From Hyphomonas sp. (lineage in GTDB: Bacteria > Pseudomonadota > Alphaproteobacteria > Caulobacterales > Hyphomonadaceae): a stretch of 7,616 nt of DNA. The position numbers and the translations under genes are program-made. The notes beneath the pieces were generated by a model. The model ran no database searches, was not told the DNA's origin, and was given only the letters and a program-made list of their open reading frames with translations. Shown piece by piece: positions 1 through 5,767 of the stretch. Each line of letters begins with the position of its first letter. Position 1 is the first letter of the stretch. The stretch lies in the NCBI GenBank assembly GCA_029287305.1, contig JARFRJ010000312.1, forward strand, positions 1-7,616, written 5' to 3'.

Positions 1-69
1 CACCCCGCCACCACCGAGAACTACACTAGAGTTGGATCGTCGGCAGCGTCAGATGTGTATAAGAGACAG
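1..69 (+). other. Illumina Nextera P5/i5/Read 1 adapter (not genomic)
   Basis: Bases 37-69 match the 33-base Nextera Read 1 transposase adapter exactly, ending with the 19-base Tn5 mosaic end AGATGTGTATAAGAGACAG at 51-69. Bases 27-36 (TAGAGTTGGA) sit where a 10-base i5 index belongs. Bases 1-26 align without gaps to the 3' part of the Illumina P5 oligo with about six mismatches, as expected from poor read ends. Genomic sequence therefore starts at about base 70. Translated on the minus strand this adapter gives the well-known contaminant peptide LLYTSDAADD, so any gene call crossing 1-69 is an artefact. Confidence 0.97.
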
Positions 70-132
70 AGTCTGACCAGTGATGAAGAGCAGGTTGAAG
101 CGGTGATACGACTGCAAGGGACAATGCCATGA
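70..132 (+). CDS. gspM: Probable type II secretion protein GspM, C-terminal tail only (5' end missing)
   Basis: An open frame runs from the first genomic base to a TGA at 130-132. It encodes 20 residues, beginning SLTSDEEQVEAV and ending RLQGTMP. The stop overlaps the gspN start in an ATGA, the usual sign of translational coupling inside an operon. In T2SS operons gspM normally precedes gspN, so this is most simply the last strand of the periplasmic ferredoxin-like domain of GspM, the inner-membrane platform protein that partners GspL. The identification rests on position rather than on the short peptide itself. The rest of the gene, and presumably the remaining gsp genes, were lost at the adapter junction. 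Confidence 0.5.
   Translation, partial: SLTSDEEQVEAVIRLQGTMP
115..121 (+). promoter_or_regulatory. Ribosome binding site for gspN
   Basis: CAAGGGA lies inside the end of the upstream gene, seven bases before the ATG at 129. It supports 129 as the gspN start. The ATG at 124 lies in the gspM frame and is not the start. Confidence 0.6.
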
Positions 133-872
133 AACGTATCCTCCTTATCCTGGCTTTTTGTGTCACGCTGATAGGCACTTTTCTGGCCTATATGCCGCTT
201 GCTTTTGCGCTGGATCAGGCTGGGGCCCGTCAGGCCGGCCTGTCTTGGTTGCAGGCTGAGGGGAATATCTTTTCGGCTCGGCTGTCCGGCGTCTCTGTAC
301 AATCGCAATCTATTGGTACAGTCGAAGCGCGATTGAGGCCGCAAGCCCTGTTAACGGGAAAACTTGGCTATACGCTCACTTGGACAGGCCGGGCCAGTCA
401 GGGCAATGCGCTTATATCTTTAGGCTTTGGTGGGGCGGCGCTTTCCAATATGCAAGGTGTTGTGCAATTGGAGCATATCCGCGGATTGGCCAGCGAAGTG
501 CGTAATATACGCGCAAGGGTGAATATGCAGGATGTGGCGATTAACCCTTTAGGCGGAGCCTGTAAAACCGCTTCAGGGCAAGTCACCAGTGATGTGCTGG
601 AAAGACTGGTTGTCGATTATGGTTTGGCAAGCACACCGCTACGTGGCACAATAGATTGTGATAATGAGACCTTGAATTTAATTATGAACGGGTCTTTGGA
701 CAATCAATATGGCATAAATGTTATTTTGCAATATCAGGCGGACCGCCTAGATGTGAATATGACAATTGCCAGCCGTGATGATGTGCTGGGTGCATTTTTA
801 ACACCGCTCGGTTTTGAAGCCACACAAGGTGGCTATAGATATAGACAAAGTATAGATTTGGCAGGTGGATGA
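129..872 (+). CDS. gspN: Type II secretion system protein N (GspN)
   Basis: The protein has 247 residues, the usual length for the GspN family. It has one N-terminal membrane segment (about residues 3-28, after the basic MKR) and a periplasmic domain rich in beta strands. The early part (residues 38-80) follows the GspN pattern: a short G-x-x-F/W-x-a-R-L-x-G stretch (GNIFSARLSG), then alternating strands containing LRPQALLTGKL. Later there are two periplasmic cysteines, Cys145 (GGACKTASG) and Cys177 (RGTIDCDN), which could pair. GspN is an accessory inner-membrane T2SS protein found in only some systems; its exact role is poorly defined. The gene is coupled to the preceding gspM-like gene by ATGA and stops one base before the preferred ATG of the next gene, so all three are probably co-translated. 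Confidence 0.85.
   Translation: MKRILLILAFCVTLIGTFLAYMPLAFALDQAGARQAGLSWLQAEGNIFSARLSGVSVQSQSIGTVEARLRPQALLTGKLGYTLTWTGRASQGNALISLGFGGAALSNMQGVVQLEHIRGLASEVRNIRARVNMQDVAINPLGGACKTASGQVTSDVLERLVVDYGLASTPLRGTIDCDNETLNLIMNGSLDNQYGINVILQYQADRLDVNMTIASRDDVLGAFLTPLGFEATQGGYRYRQSIDLAGG
863..869 (+). promoter_or_regulatory. Ribosome binding site that selects the lipoprotein start at 874
   Basis: AGGTGGA lies four bases before the ATG at 874, inside the last codons of gspN. The in-frame GTG at 865 lies within this site and would have no site of its own, so ATG 874 is preferred. Confidence 0.65.
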
Positions 873-873
873 T

Positions 874-1410
874 ATGGCTTTGAGATTTCTTTTCTCTTTA
901 CTCCTTCTAGGCAGTATGGGGGCTTGTGCGAGCAGCAATATCAGCGAAACTATGCCGAGTTTACCAAAAGCCTTCAAGGCCTCTGAAGAGGAACCGGTAA
1001 AGATAAGCCGTAATTCCCTCAAGCCTCAAACTTTAAATCCCGGTGAGTGCGGACTTTTTCTGTGGAATAAGACGGACCCGTCGCAGTTCATTTTTTTCGT
1101 CAAGGCTGGCGAATCGACCGCAAAATTTTATCTGGAGGGGCAAACCGAAACCCTTCAGCTTTTGTCCACAAAGGGCGATATATTTGGTCAGTTCCTGACC
1201 GAGCAAAACTATCAGACGGCCACCAAGCTTAATATTGCACTGAGTTTTCGACCTGGAAAGATTATGCAGGAAGGTCAGCGTATTGAGCAAGGTCGATTGC
1301 AATATCTCAGCAGGGAAGGTTGGTTGAATGTGCAGCCTGTGGTTGGCGTACGTGCCTGCCGTGCCTCTCAATCTGAAAATGCGAGTTCAGTTATTCTGAA
1401 CACGCCATAA
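874..1410 (+). CDS. Unrecognised T2SS-linked lipoprotein (178 residues)
   Basis: I do not recognise the family. From the ATG at 874 the protein starts MALRFLFSLLLLGSMGAC, a lipoprotein signal with the lipobox SMGAC and lipidated Cys18. Residue +2 is Ala rather than Asp, which favours outer-membrane sorting. A low-complexity polar linker (about 19-55) leads to a domain of roughly 110 residues that looks mostly beta (FIFFVKAG, AKFYLEGQ, LNVQPVVGV). Two further cysteines, Cys59 (PGECGLFLW) and Cys162 (VGVRACRAS), bracket this domain and could form a disulfide. The tail after 165 is Ser/Asn-rich. It follows gspN by one base with a good ribosome site, so it is surely in the T2SS operon. A secretin pilotin or other outer-membrane T2SS accessory is an inference; known GspS pilotins are helical, so this would be a different fold. 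A longer GTG start at 865 (181 residues) is possible but weaker. Confidence 0.8.
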   Translation: MALRFLFSLLLLGSMGACASSNISETMPSLPKAFKASEEEPVKISRNSLKPQTLNPGECGLFLWNKTDPSQFIFFVKAGESTAKFYLEGQTETLQLLSTKGDIFGQFLTEQNYQTATKLNIALSFRPGKIMQEGQRIEQGRLQYLSREGWLNVQPVVGVRACRASQSENASSVILNTP

Positions 1411-1528
1411 ATCACCCGTCACCGCATATACACTTTGTGCGCGCATCATACTTAGTGCCTGAATCCAGTATCTGACAGGGGTTGAGTTTTAAGTTCTTTC
1501 GCAAAGCAGCTTAGCGTAAAGTCTTCTG

Positions 1529-1561
1529 TCTGATCTAAAGATTATTATTCTGATCTAAAGA
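1529..1561 (+). repeat. 13-bp direct repeat, 20-bp period, upstream of gspO
   Basis: TCTGATCTAAAGA occurs exactly at 1529-1541 and again at 1549-1561. The 20-bp period is close to two helical turns, so both copies face the same side of the DNA. The second copy ends four bases before a TATAAA (1566-1571), placing the repeats over the -35 position. This is the geometry of tandem sites for an activator or response regulator. The regulator cannot be named from the sequence. Confidence 0.6.
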
Positions 1562-1565
1562 CACT

Positions 1566-1571
1566 TATAAA
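1566..1571 (+). promoter_or_regulatory. Possible -10 box of a gspO promoter
   Basis: TATAAA is five of six matches to the -10 consensus and ends 11 bases before the gspO ATG. No -35 hexamer lies 16-18 bases upstream; that place is taken by the direct repeats. The promoter would therefore be activator-dependent and give a very short leader. Confidence 0.3.
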
Positions 1572-1582
1572 GTGAAAATTTC

Positions 1583-2164
1583 ATGCCATCTCTGAGCGCT
1601 TTTTCGTCAAGTCATCGGGCAAGCTTCATGCTCATGCTGATCATGGCCGGGATCTGGGGCAGTGTTTATATTTCAGGGCTTATGCTGCCGGGGCTTGGCT
1701 TATCGCTGCTCCTAGCGGCCTGCCTTTTGCTTATAAGCTGGTATGATTTTGATCATTACCGTATTCCTAATTTTCTAAGTTTGCCCCTGATCGCGGCTGG
1801 ATTGGTCTGGGCGTTTTTTCAGCCAGATGCACCGCTTTCAGAGCACCTTTCCGGGGCCGCGATGGGTTATGGCCTGATTTGGGCCATACATGTCTCTTGG
1901 CTGAAATTCCGCCAGATTGAGGCGATTGGAATGGGCGATGCCAAATTACTGGCCGCAGCGGGTGCTTGGCTGGGTCTGCTTAGCCTGCCTTTTGTTCTGC
2001 TTGTCGCCTCTATCAGCGCATTACTCCTGATTTTGTGTCAAGCGCTGATCTTTCGAAGCGGGATATCCATGCAGGACAAGCTGGCCTTTGGGCCATTTCT
2101 CGTGCTTGGCTTCTGGACTGTCTGGCTGTTGCAGGATGTGCTGAGGATAAGTTTGAATGTGTAG
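1583..2164 (+). CDS. gspO: Prepilin peptidase, A24 family, short form (GspO-like)
   Basis: This membrane-embedded aspartyl protease would cleave the leader peptides of the T2SS pseudopilins. Both active-site aspartates are visible: Asp55 in SWYDFDHYRIPN and Asp119 in the GxGD motif (GMGDAKLLAAAG). The conserved KLAFGPFL (166-173) follows near the end. There are about six hydrophobic segments. At 193 residues it is clearly shorter than classical PilD/GspO (roughly 260-290). It lacks the cytoplasmic N-terminal domain that carries the CxxC pairs and N-methylation function, leaving only a short polar N-terminus. In that respect it resembles CpaA/TadV-type peptidases. Placement after gspN and the lipoprotein gene argues for a T2SS role. 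The ATG at 1583 has a weak AGTGA eight bases upstream. A start at the ATG at 1628 is possible but would cut into the first hydrophobic segment. Confidence 0.88.
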   Translation: MPSLSAFSSSHRASFMLMLIMAGIWGSVYISGLMLPGLGLSLLLAACLLLISWYDFDHYRIPNFLSLPLIAAGLVWAFFQPDAPLSEHLSGAAMGYGLIWAIHVSWLKFRQIEAIGMGDAKLLAAAGAWLGLLSLPFVLLVASISALLLILCQALIFRSGISMQDKLAFGPFLVLGFWTVWLLQDVLRISLNV

Positions 2165-2218
2165 AGCGTGTCTGTAATATTTTCAGATATAGCGGCATGT
2201 CTTCAATTCTGCCTTGGT

Positions 2219-2881
2219 TCAAGCGGTCTGCACCATATCGGCGATCATCTTAGCCATGGTCTCGCTCGCTTCAGCGCCCTGAATAATGCCGCGTCGATTA
2301 AGGATAAAGCTGGGGACGCCCTTCAGGCCAATCGATTTAAAATAGGCGCAGGTCTCATCAATATAAGCCCGATCTGCCTCGCCGGCTAAAAGATCACCGA
2401 CAAGACCCGGGTCGAGCCCTATTCTGGCGGCAATGTCTGTCAGAACTTCATCAGTGCCAATATCGCGGTGCTCGGTGAAATAAGCCTGAAACAGGGCCTC
2501 CTTGGCCGCCCAGCCTTTCTCCTGACCTTGTGCCCAATGGACGAGCCGATGCGCATTGATCGTATTTGGTTGGCGCTTTATCCCCTCAAAAGCAAACGGA
2601 ATGCCTTCTGCCTCGCCATAGGTCTCCAGAGCCTCTCGCATGACATGCCAACGGTTTTTTTGCTCGGGATTTTCATGCCTAGACCCGAATTTTGTGCGCA
2701 TATAGGCGCGATAATCTAGCCCGTCTTGCGGGATGGTCGGGTCTAACTGATAGGGTCGAAAGAGGGTTTGAACCGATAGTTCTGGCAGTAATGCCAAAGC
2801 ACTCTGCAATCGCCTGAGCCCCAGCCAGCACCAAGGGCAAACCAGGTCAGAGACCATTTCAATAACAATGTCCGGTTTCAC
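2219..2881 (-). CDS. frnE: DsbA-family oxidoreductase, FrnE-like
   Basis: This is a thioredoxin-fold protein of the DsbA/FrnE/2-hydroxychromene-2-carboxylate isomerase superfamily. Counted from the GTG at 2881 it has 220 residues. The active site is C15-P-W-C18 in SDLVCPWCWLGLRRL, followed by a helical insertion (about 50-140) and the cis-proline loop GVPSFILN near the end. It has no signal peptide, so it is probably cytoplasmic, as expected for FrnE rather than periplasmic DsbA. FrnE homologues act as thiol-disulfide oxidoreductases or isomerases linked to oxidative stress; the substrate here is unknown. A TTG at 2920 would add 13 residues but overlap the desaturase gene by 43 bases. The GTG at 2881 forms a GTGA with the desaturase stop, starts just before the core fold, and is preferred. 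It is the last gene of the minus-strand unit, convergent with gspO. Confidence 0.87.
   Translation of the reverse strand: MKPDIVIEMVSDLVCPWCWLGLRRLQSALALLPELSVQTLFRPYQLDPTIPQDGLDYRAYMRTKFGSRHENPEQKNRWHVMREALETYGEAEGIPFAFEGIKRQPNTINAHRLVHWAQGQEKGWAAKEALFQAYFTEHRDIGTDEVLTDIAARIGLDPGLVGDLLAGEADRAYIDETCAYFKSIGLKGVPSFILNRRGIIQGAEASETMAKMIADMVQTA
2878..2881 (-). promoter_or_regulatory. GTGA stop/start overlap coupling desaturase and FrnE-like genes
   Basis: On the minus strand the GTG start of the oxidoreductase (2881-2879) shares bases with the TGA stop of the desaturase (2880-2878). A weak purine-rich AAAAGAG precedes it by two bases. This arrangement usually means reinitiation-coupled translation. 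Confidence 0.6.
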
Positions 2882-3843
2882 GTCTCTTTTATTGAGGGCG
2901 GCAACTGTCTTGGCGTGCAAGCTTTTTTCAAGACGGTGATATAATCGGGTTGCACTTCCATTTTTTGCGTGATGCCCTTGGCGTGTAATAATTGATGCGC
3001 TTTGGGCAGCTTATAGCAGGGCAGATGCATAAACATGTGATGCTCGCAATGATAATTGACCCAATAGGGGGCAATCAAAGCCCGCTCAATCCAATTTGCA
3101 TGCGTTGTGCGGGCATGGCGCAGCGGGTCATCTGCATCAGGAGTGACGGCATGTTCGGCAATATTGCGCAGCCGCGTGACAAGTGGAAACCAGGTTGCCA
3201 TTGGCAAAAGCCAAAGGACAAAATAGGCCCACCCATATCCAAGCGCGGTTAAAAGGATCAAAAACAGTAGATTAAAAATAAGGAAAGGCATCACAGCTTG
3301 CCGCGCCGTCTGGGATCGGTTTTCTGCTCCGGGTCCAGGCTTAAGGCCAAGCCCAAAGGCATGGGCGATTTGAGTGCGCCTTTGCTTGATAAATGTCTGT
3401 CCGGTAAGATCGCGAATGATTTTACGGCGTAAGGATGCCGGGCTTATGGGGAAGGGTTTGGAAAGGATCAGGTCCGGATCCTCAGCTTGCTGGGCATATT
3501 TGTGGTGCTGCAAATGATAGGGGCGATAGGCGGCCAGTGAGCCCCCATAAGCAGGCCCGCAAAACAGATTGGACAAGATATCATTCACTCTTTTATCAGG
3601 GTATAGGCCGCCATGGGCCGCCTCATGCTCCAATATGGCAAGCCCCAGCTGGCGAGTTCCGATCAGCATGATAGAGAGCGGGATAAAGAGCGGTTGCCAT
3701 ATTGCCAATGCCATAGCCAGCAGAATAATGCCCCAGCAATGGGCAATCAGAGCCGGGCCCATAAAGCGGTATCGCCGGGTTAAAGTGGTCCATTCGTCCG
3801 GCGTGAAAAAGTCTGAAGGTTTAACGCGTTTGGCAACTGGCAT
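2878..3843 (-). CDS. Membrane fatty acid desaturase family protein
   Basis: This is a di-iron membrane desaturase of 321 residues with all three histidine boxes: H73-E-A-A-H77, H110-L-Q-H-H114 and H265-C-E-H-H269. A further conserved-looking stretch, RNIAEHAVTPDADDP (226-240), precedes the third box, and VNYHCEHHMFMHLPCYKLP is typical of bacterial acyl-lipid desaturases. Hydrophobic segments lie at about 31-64, 90-103 and 185-222, leaving the boxes on the cytoplasmic side. Such enzymes use O2 and an electron donor to introduce a double bond into acyl chains of membrane lipids. Substrate and position cannot be read from the sequence, and related enzymes hydroxylate or desaturate carotenoids or sphingolipids. 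It lies 44 bases downstream of ubiA, with no good ribosome site before the ATG but a TATAAT box (listed separately). Confidence 0.88.
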   Translation of the reverse strand: MPVAKRVKPSDFFTPDEWTTLTRRYRFMGPALIAHCWGIILLAMALAIWQPLFIPLSIMLIGTRQLGLAILEHEAAHGGLYPDKRVNDILSNLFCGPAYGGSLAAYRPYHLQHHKYAQQAEDPDLILSKPFPISPASLRRKIIRDLTGQTFIKQRRTQIAHAFGLGLKPGPGAENRSQTARQAVMPFLIFNLLFLILLTALGYGWAYFVLWLLPMATWFPLVTRLRNIAEHAVTPDADDPLRHARTTHANWIERALIAPYWVNYHCEHHMFMHLPCYKLPKAHQLLHAKGITQKMEVQPDYITVLKKACTPRQLPPSIKET

Positions 3844-3856
3844 AGCAATTATTATA
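3844..3856 (-). promoter_or_regulatory. Possible internal promoter giving a leaderless desaturase mRNA
   Basis: On the minus strand a perfect TATAAT (3856-3851) ends seven bases before the A of the desaturase ATG (3843). Transcription from it would start at or one base before the ATG. No Shine-Dalgarno sequence is visible in the preceding 15 bases, which fits a leaderless start. A TTCACA lies about 19 bases upstream of TATAAT, at the long end of the usual -35 spacing. Confidence 0.3.
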
Positions 3857-3887
3857 TAAGTGCCTGAAGCCTGTCTGTGAAGAGGGC

Positions 3888-4865
3888 TTAAGCGGACCCG
3901 GAAAGCGTGCGCACAAGACTTTCCAGAAAAAAGCCGAGGCAGACGATAAGCCCGGCCCAGAGATTGGACTTAAAGGCGCTCAGTGCCGAGCCGTCACTAT
4001 TTTTGGTGATACGCCGATATTGCCAAGCCCCTTGCATCAAAAATCCGCTCACCATGAGGGCGGCGATAATCCCCAAACCATTTATCCAACAGACCAACGC
4101 CAAGAGTATGGCGCACGCAAAATGGCAGGTAAAAGCAAAGGCAGGCACATGGTCACCGAATAGAAGGGCGGTGGATTTTATCCCCATCAGCGCATCGTCT
4201 TCGCGGTCCTGCAAGGCATAGATCGTGTCATAAGCGACGGTCCATAGAATGAGCGCTAGATAGAGCAGGATATGGCTGACCTGTAGACCGCCCAGCGTTG
4301 CGCCAGCCACCAATAGTCCCCAATTAAAGGTCATCCCCAGCCAAAGCTGAGGCCAATAGGTCAGGCGTTTCATAAAGGGGTAGAGTGCGACCAAAGGCAG
4401 GGCACATAGCGCAACTAATTTGGCAAAAGGGGGCAAAAAAAGCCAGACAAGGAAACCAATGGCAAGCTGTACGAGCAAAAAGGCATAGGCCGCCTTCAAA
4501 CTGATCAGCCCGGCTGGTATGGGCCGCGCTGCAGTGCGGGCGACCCCGGCATCAAGGTCACGATCTGTAATATCATTCCAAGTGCATCCTGCGCCGCGCA
4601 TGGCCACCGCGCCAAGCGTAAAAAGAAGCGCCCATCCCATCAGTGACAGGCATAGACCAGAGCTTAGACTGGAGAAGGCCAGCCCAATCCAGCAGGGCAA
4701 AACCAGAAGCCATATGCCGATCGGTCTATCCAGCCGCGCCAGCGATATATAGGGCCGCGCCGCGTCAGGTACGCGCTCAAACAGCTTTATTTTGACCGCA
4801 TCTGCAGGCTGGGAAGCCCGGTGCGCGTTGGATGTGTCGGCGCGTGAGGGGAGGGGGTCAGTCAT
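3888..4865 (-). CDS. ubiA: 4-hydroxybenzoate polyprenyltransferase (UbiA)
   Basis: UbiA attaches the polyprenyl side chain to 4-hydroxybenzoate, the membrane-bound step that commits the ring to ubiquinone. The 325-residue protein has both aspartate-rich motifs that bind Mg-diphosphate: N97-D-I-T-D-R-D-L-D105 and D213-x-I-Y-A-L-Q-D-R-E-D-D224. The flanking RLDRPIGIWLLVLPCWIG (44-61) and the segment GVARTAARPIPAG after motif 1 are typical of bacterial UbiA. There are about eight to nine membrane segments. An N-terminal polar extension of roughly 30 residues precedes the core, and overall length is slightly above the usual 290-ish residues. It is the first gene of the minus-strand unit and is divergent from rsmE. 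The start is an ATG whose A is the last base of a 14-bp palindrome. Confidence 0.95.
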   Translation of the reverse strand: MTDPLPSRADTSNAHRASQPADAVKIKLFERVPDAARPYISLARLDRPIGIWLLVLPCWIGLAFSSLSSGLCLSLMGWALLFTLGAVAMRGAGCTWNDITDRDLDAGVARTAARPIPAGLISLKAAYAFLLVQLAIGFLVWLFLPPFAKLVALCALPLVALYPFMKRLTYWPQLWLGMTFNWGLLVAGATLGGLQVSHILLYLALILWTVAYDTIYALQDREDDALMGIKSTALLFGDHVPAFAFTCHFACAILLALVCWINGLGIIAALMVSGFLMQGAWQYRRITKNSDGSALSAFKSNLWAGLIVCLGFFLESLVRTLSGSA

Positions 4866-4878
4866 AAAGAGCTCTTTA
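4865..4878 (-). promoter_or_regulatory. Perfect 14-bp palindrome at the ubiA start
   Basis: TAAAGAGCTCTTTA is its own reverse complement. On the ubiA strand its last base is the A of the start codon, and its AAAGAG half is the only Shine-Dalgarno-like sequence nearby. It could be a repressor site or, in the mRNA, a small stem (5 bp, 4-base loop) that hides the ribosome site. Function is inferred. Confidence 0.45.
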
Positions 4879-4889
4879 AAGCGTGTCGA

Positions 4890-4907
4890 AAGCTAGAGAT
4901 ATAGCTT
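4890..4907. repeat. Inverted repeat in the ubiA/rsmE divergent region
   Basis: The arms AAGCTA (4890-4895) and TAGCTT (4902-4907) flank a six-base loop. On the + strand the repeat is followed by a T-rich run (4907-4920), which resembles a weak intrinsic terminator, but the stem is AT-rich and no + strand gene ends upstream. An operator is equally possible. Confidence 0.35.
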
Positions 4908-4927
4908 ATTTTTGTTTTTTACGTCAG
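4898..4927 (-). promoter_or_regulatory. Weak candidate promoter for ubiA
   Basis: On the minus strand CTGACG (4927-4922) and TATATC (4903-4898) are 18 bases apart, each matching four of six sigma-70 consensus bases. Transcription would start near 4891, about 25 bases before the ubiA ATG. The -10 box lies within the 4890-4907 inverted repeat, so a protein bound there would block it. Confidence 0.28.
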
Positions 4928-4940
4928 CAAAGACAAGTAT

Positions 4941-4956
4941 AGGTTTTTAAAAGCCT
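4941..4956. repeat. Near-perfect 16-bp palindrome upstream of rsmE
   Basis: AGGTTTTTAAAAGCCT is symmetric about 4948/4949 with a single T-G mismatch pair (4944/4953). It ends 21 bases before the rsmE ATG. It could be an operator for the rsmE-gshA unit, or a short stem in the leader if transcription starts upstream. Confidence 0.4.
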
Positions 4957-4977
4957 GCTCAAAACGGATGCTTGCTC

Positions 4978-5727
4978 ATGGCCCATATTCCCCGTTTATA
5001 TATTGAGACAGAGTTTCGCGCAGGCCGCGAGGTCTCTCTCAACACGGATCAAATGCATCATTTGAGACATGTCCTGCGCCTTAAGCAAGGCGCATCAGTG
5101 AAGGCATTTAACGGGCAAGACGGCGAATGGCTGTGCGCGCTTGTCGGGCAGAGCAAACATATAGCGCTTAAGATTGAGAAGAAATTGCGCGATATGCCAG
5201 CACACCAGACGCCCGCATTGACCCTGGTTTTTGCGCCGATCAGAAAGGCACGCCAAGATTTTATGATGGAAAAGGCGACAGAGCTCGGCATTGCCCATTT
5301 GCAGCCCGTTAAGACCGCCTATAGCCAAATTCACAGCCTCAAATCAGAGCGCATAAGAGCCCAGCTTATTGAGGCGGCCCAGCAGAGCGAACGTTTGGAT
5401 ATTCCTGCGCTTTATGAGCTTTGCTCGCTTGACAGCCTGCTTGAGACTTGGCCGGAATGCAGGCCGCTGATTTTCTGCGATGAAGCGGGCGGCGGCGCGC
5501 CTCTGCTGGCAGTTTTAAACGCTTTGCAGAAAGCGGCGGATAAGCCGTTGGACGGCGCGGGTATTCTTATCGGGCCTGAGGGTGGATTTTCCCCTGAGGA
5601 GCGGGCGCGAGTGAAAGCCTTTTCCTTTATTCAGCCTGTCAGCCTCGGTCCAAACATATTGCGCGCTGAAACAGCAGCATTGAGCGCGATTGTGATTTGT
5701 CAGAGCGCCCTTGGCGGCTGGGGCTAA
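4978..5727 (+). CDS. rsmE: 16S rRNA (uracil-1498-N3)-methyltransferase (RsmE)
   Basis: RsmE methylates N3 of U1498 in 16S rRNA using S-adenosylmethionine. From the ATG at 4978 it has 249 residues, the normal length. The N-terminal PUA-like RNA-binding part contains HHLRHVLRLKQG (27-38). The C-terminal SPOUT (trefoil-knot) domain shows every family signature in order: MEKATELGI (97-105), EAAQQSER (132-139), IGPEGGFSPEE (198-208) and LGPNILRAETAALSAI (223-238), the last being the SAM-binding knot. A TTG at 4972 would add two residues, but MAHIPRLYI fits the family start and is preferred, with a weak GGA ten bases upstream. gshA follows after 40 bases in the same direction. That pairing recurs in alphaproteobacteria, although the two products have no obvious biochemical link. 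Confidence 0.95.
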   Translation: MAHIPRLYIETEFRAGREVSLNTDQMHHLRHVLRLKQGASVKAFNGQDGEWLCALVGQSKHIALKIEKKLRDMPAHQTPALTLVFAPIRKARQDFMMEKATELGIAHLQPVKTAYSQIHSLKSERIRAQLIEAAQQSERLDIPALYELCSLDSLLETWPECRPLIFCDEAGGGAPLLAVLNALQKAADKPLDGAGILIGPEGGFSPEERARVKAFSFIQPVSLGPNILRAETAALSAIVICQSALGGWG

Positions 5728-5767
5728 ACTGGCTATGTCCTAAAAGCATTAAAAGGAATCCCTGAAT

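Larger units (their letters stand above)
1411..1582 (+). promoter_or_regulatory. Intergenic region upstream of gspO
   Basis: This 172-base gap interrupts an otherwise tightly packed operon. No open frame with gene-like features lies in it, so the missing N-terminal domain of the next gene is not hidden here. Its right half holds a 13-bp direct repeat and a TATAAA box (listed separately), suggesting that gspO has its own promoter. No convincing intrinsic terminator follows the lipoprotein stop, only short stems such as CACTTTGTG. Confidence 0.5.

Noticed and set aside
21..344. Minus-strand open frame of 107 codons
   Set aside because: Its start side lies in gspN antisense and its C-terminus is translated adapter (LLYTSDAADD); it is an artefact.
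865..873. GTG start at 865 for the lipoprotein
   Set aside because: It lies within the ribosome site that serves the ATG at 874 and would put acidic residues (MDDM) in front of the signal peptide.
1411..1480. Terminator after the T2SS lipoprotein gene
   Set aside because: The short stems (CACTTTGTG; CACT/AGTG) have no following T run.
2165..2218. Bidirectional terminator between gspO and the FrnE-like gene
   Set aside because: Only a four-base stem (TCTG/CAGA around TAATATTTT) is visible in the 54-base convergent gap; too weak to call.
2468..3671. Several + strand open frames opposite the FrnE-like and desaturase genes
   Set aside because: They are antisense shadows of genes with clear catalytic motifs on the minus strand and have no features of their own.
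4972..4977. TTG start at 4972 for rsmE
   Set aside because: It adds only two residues; the ATG at 4978 gives the usual family N-terminus.
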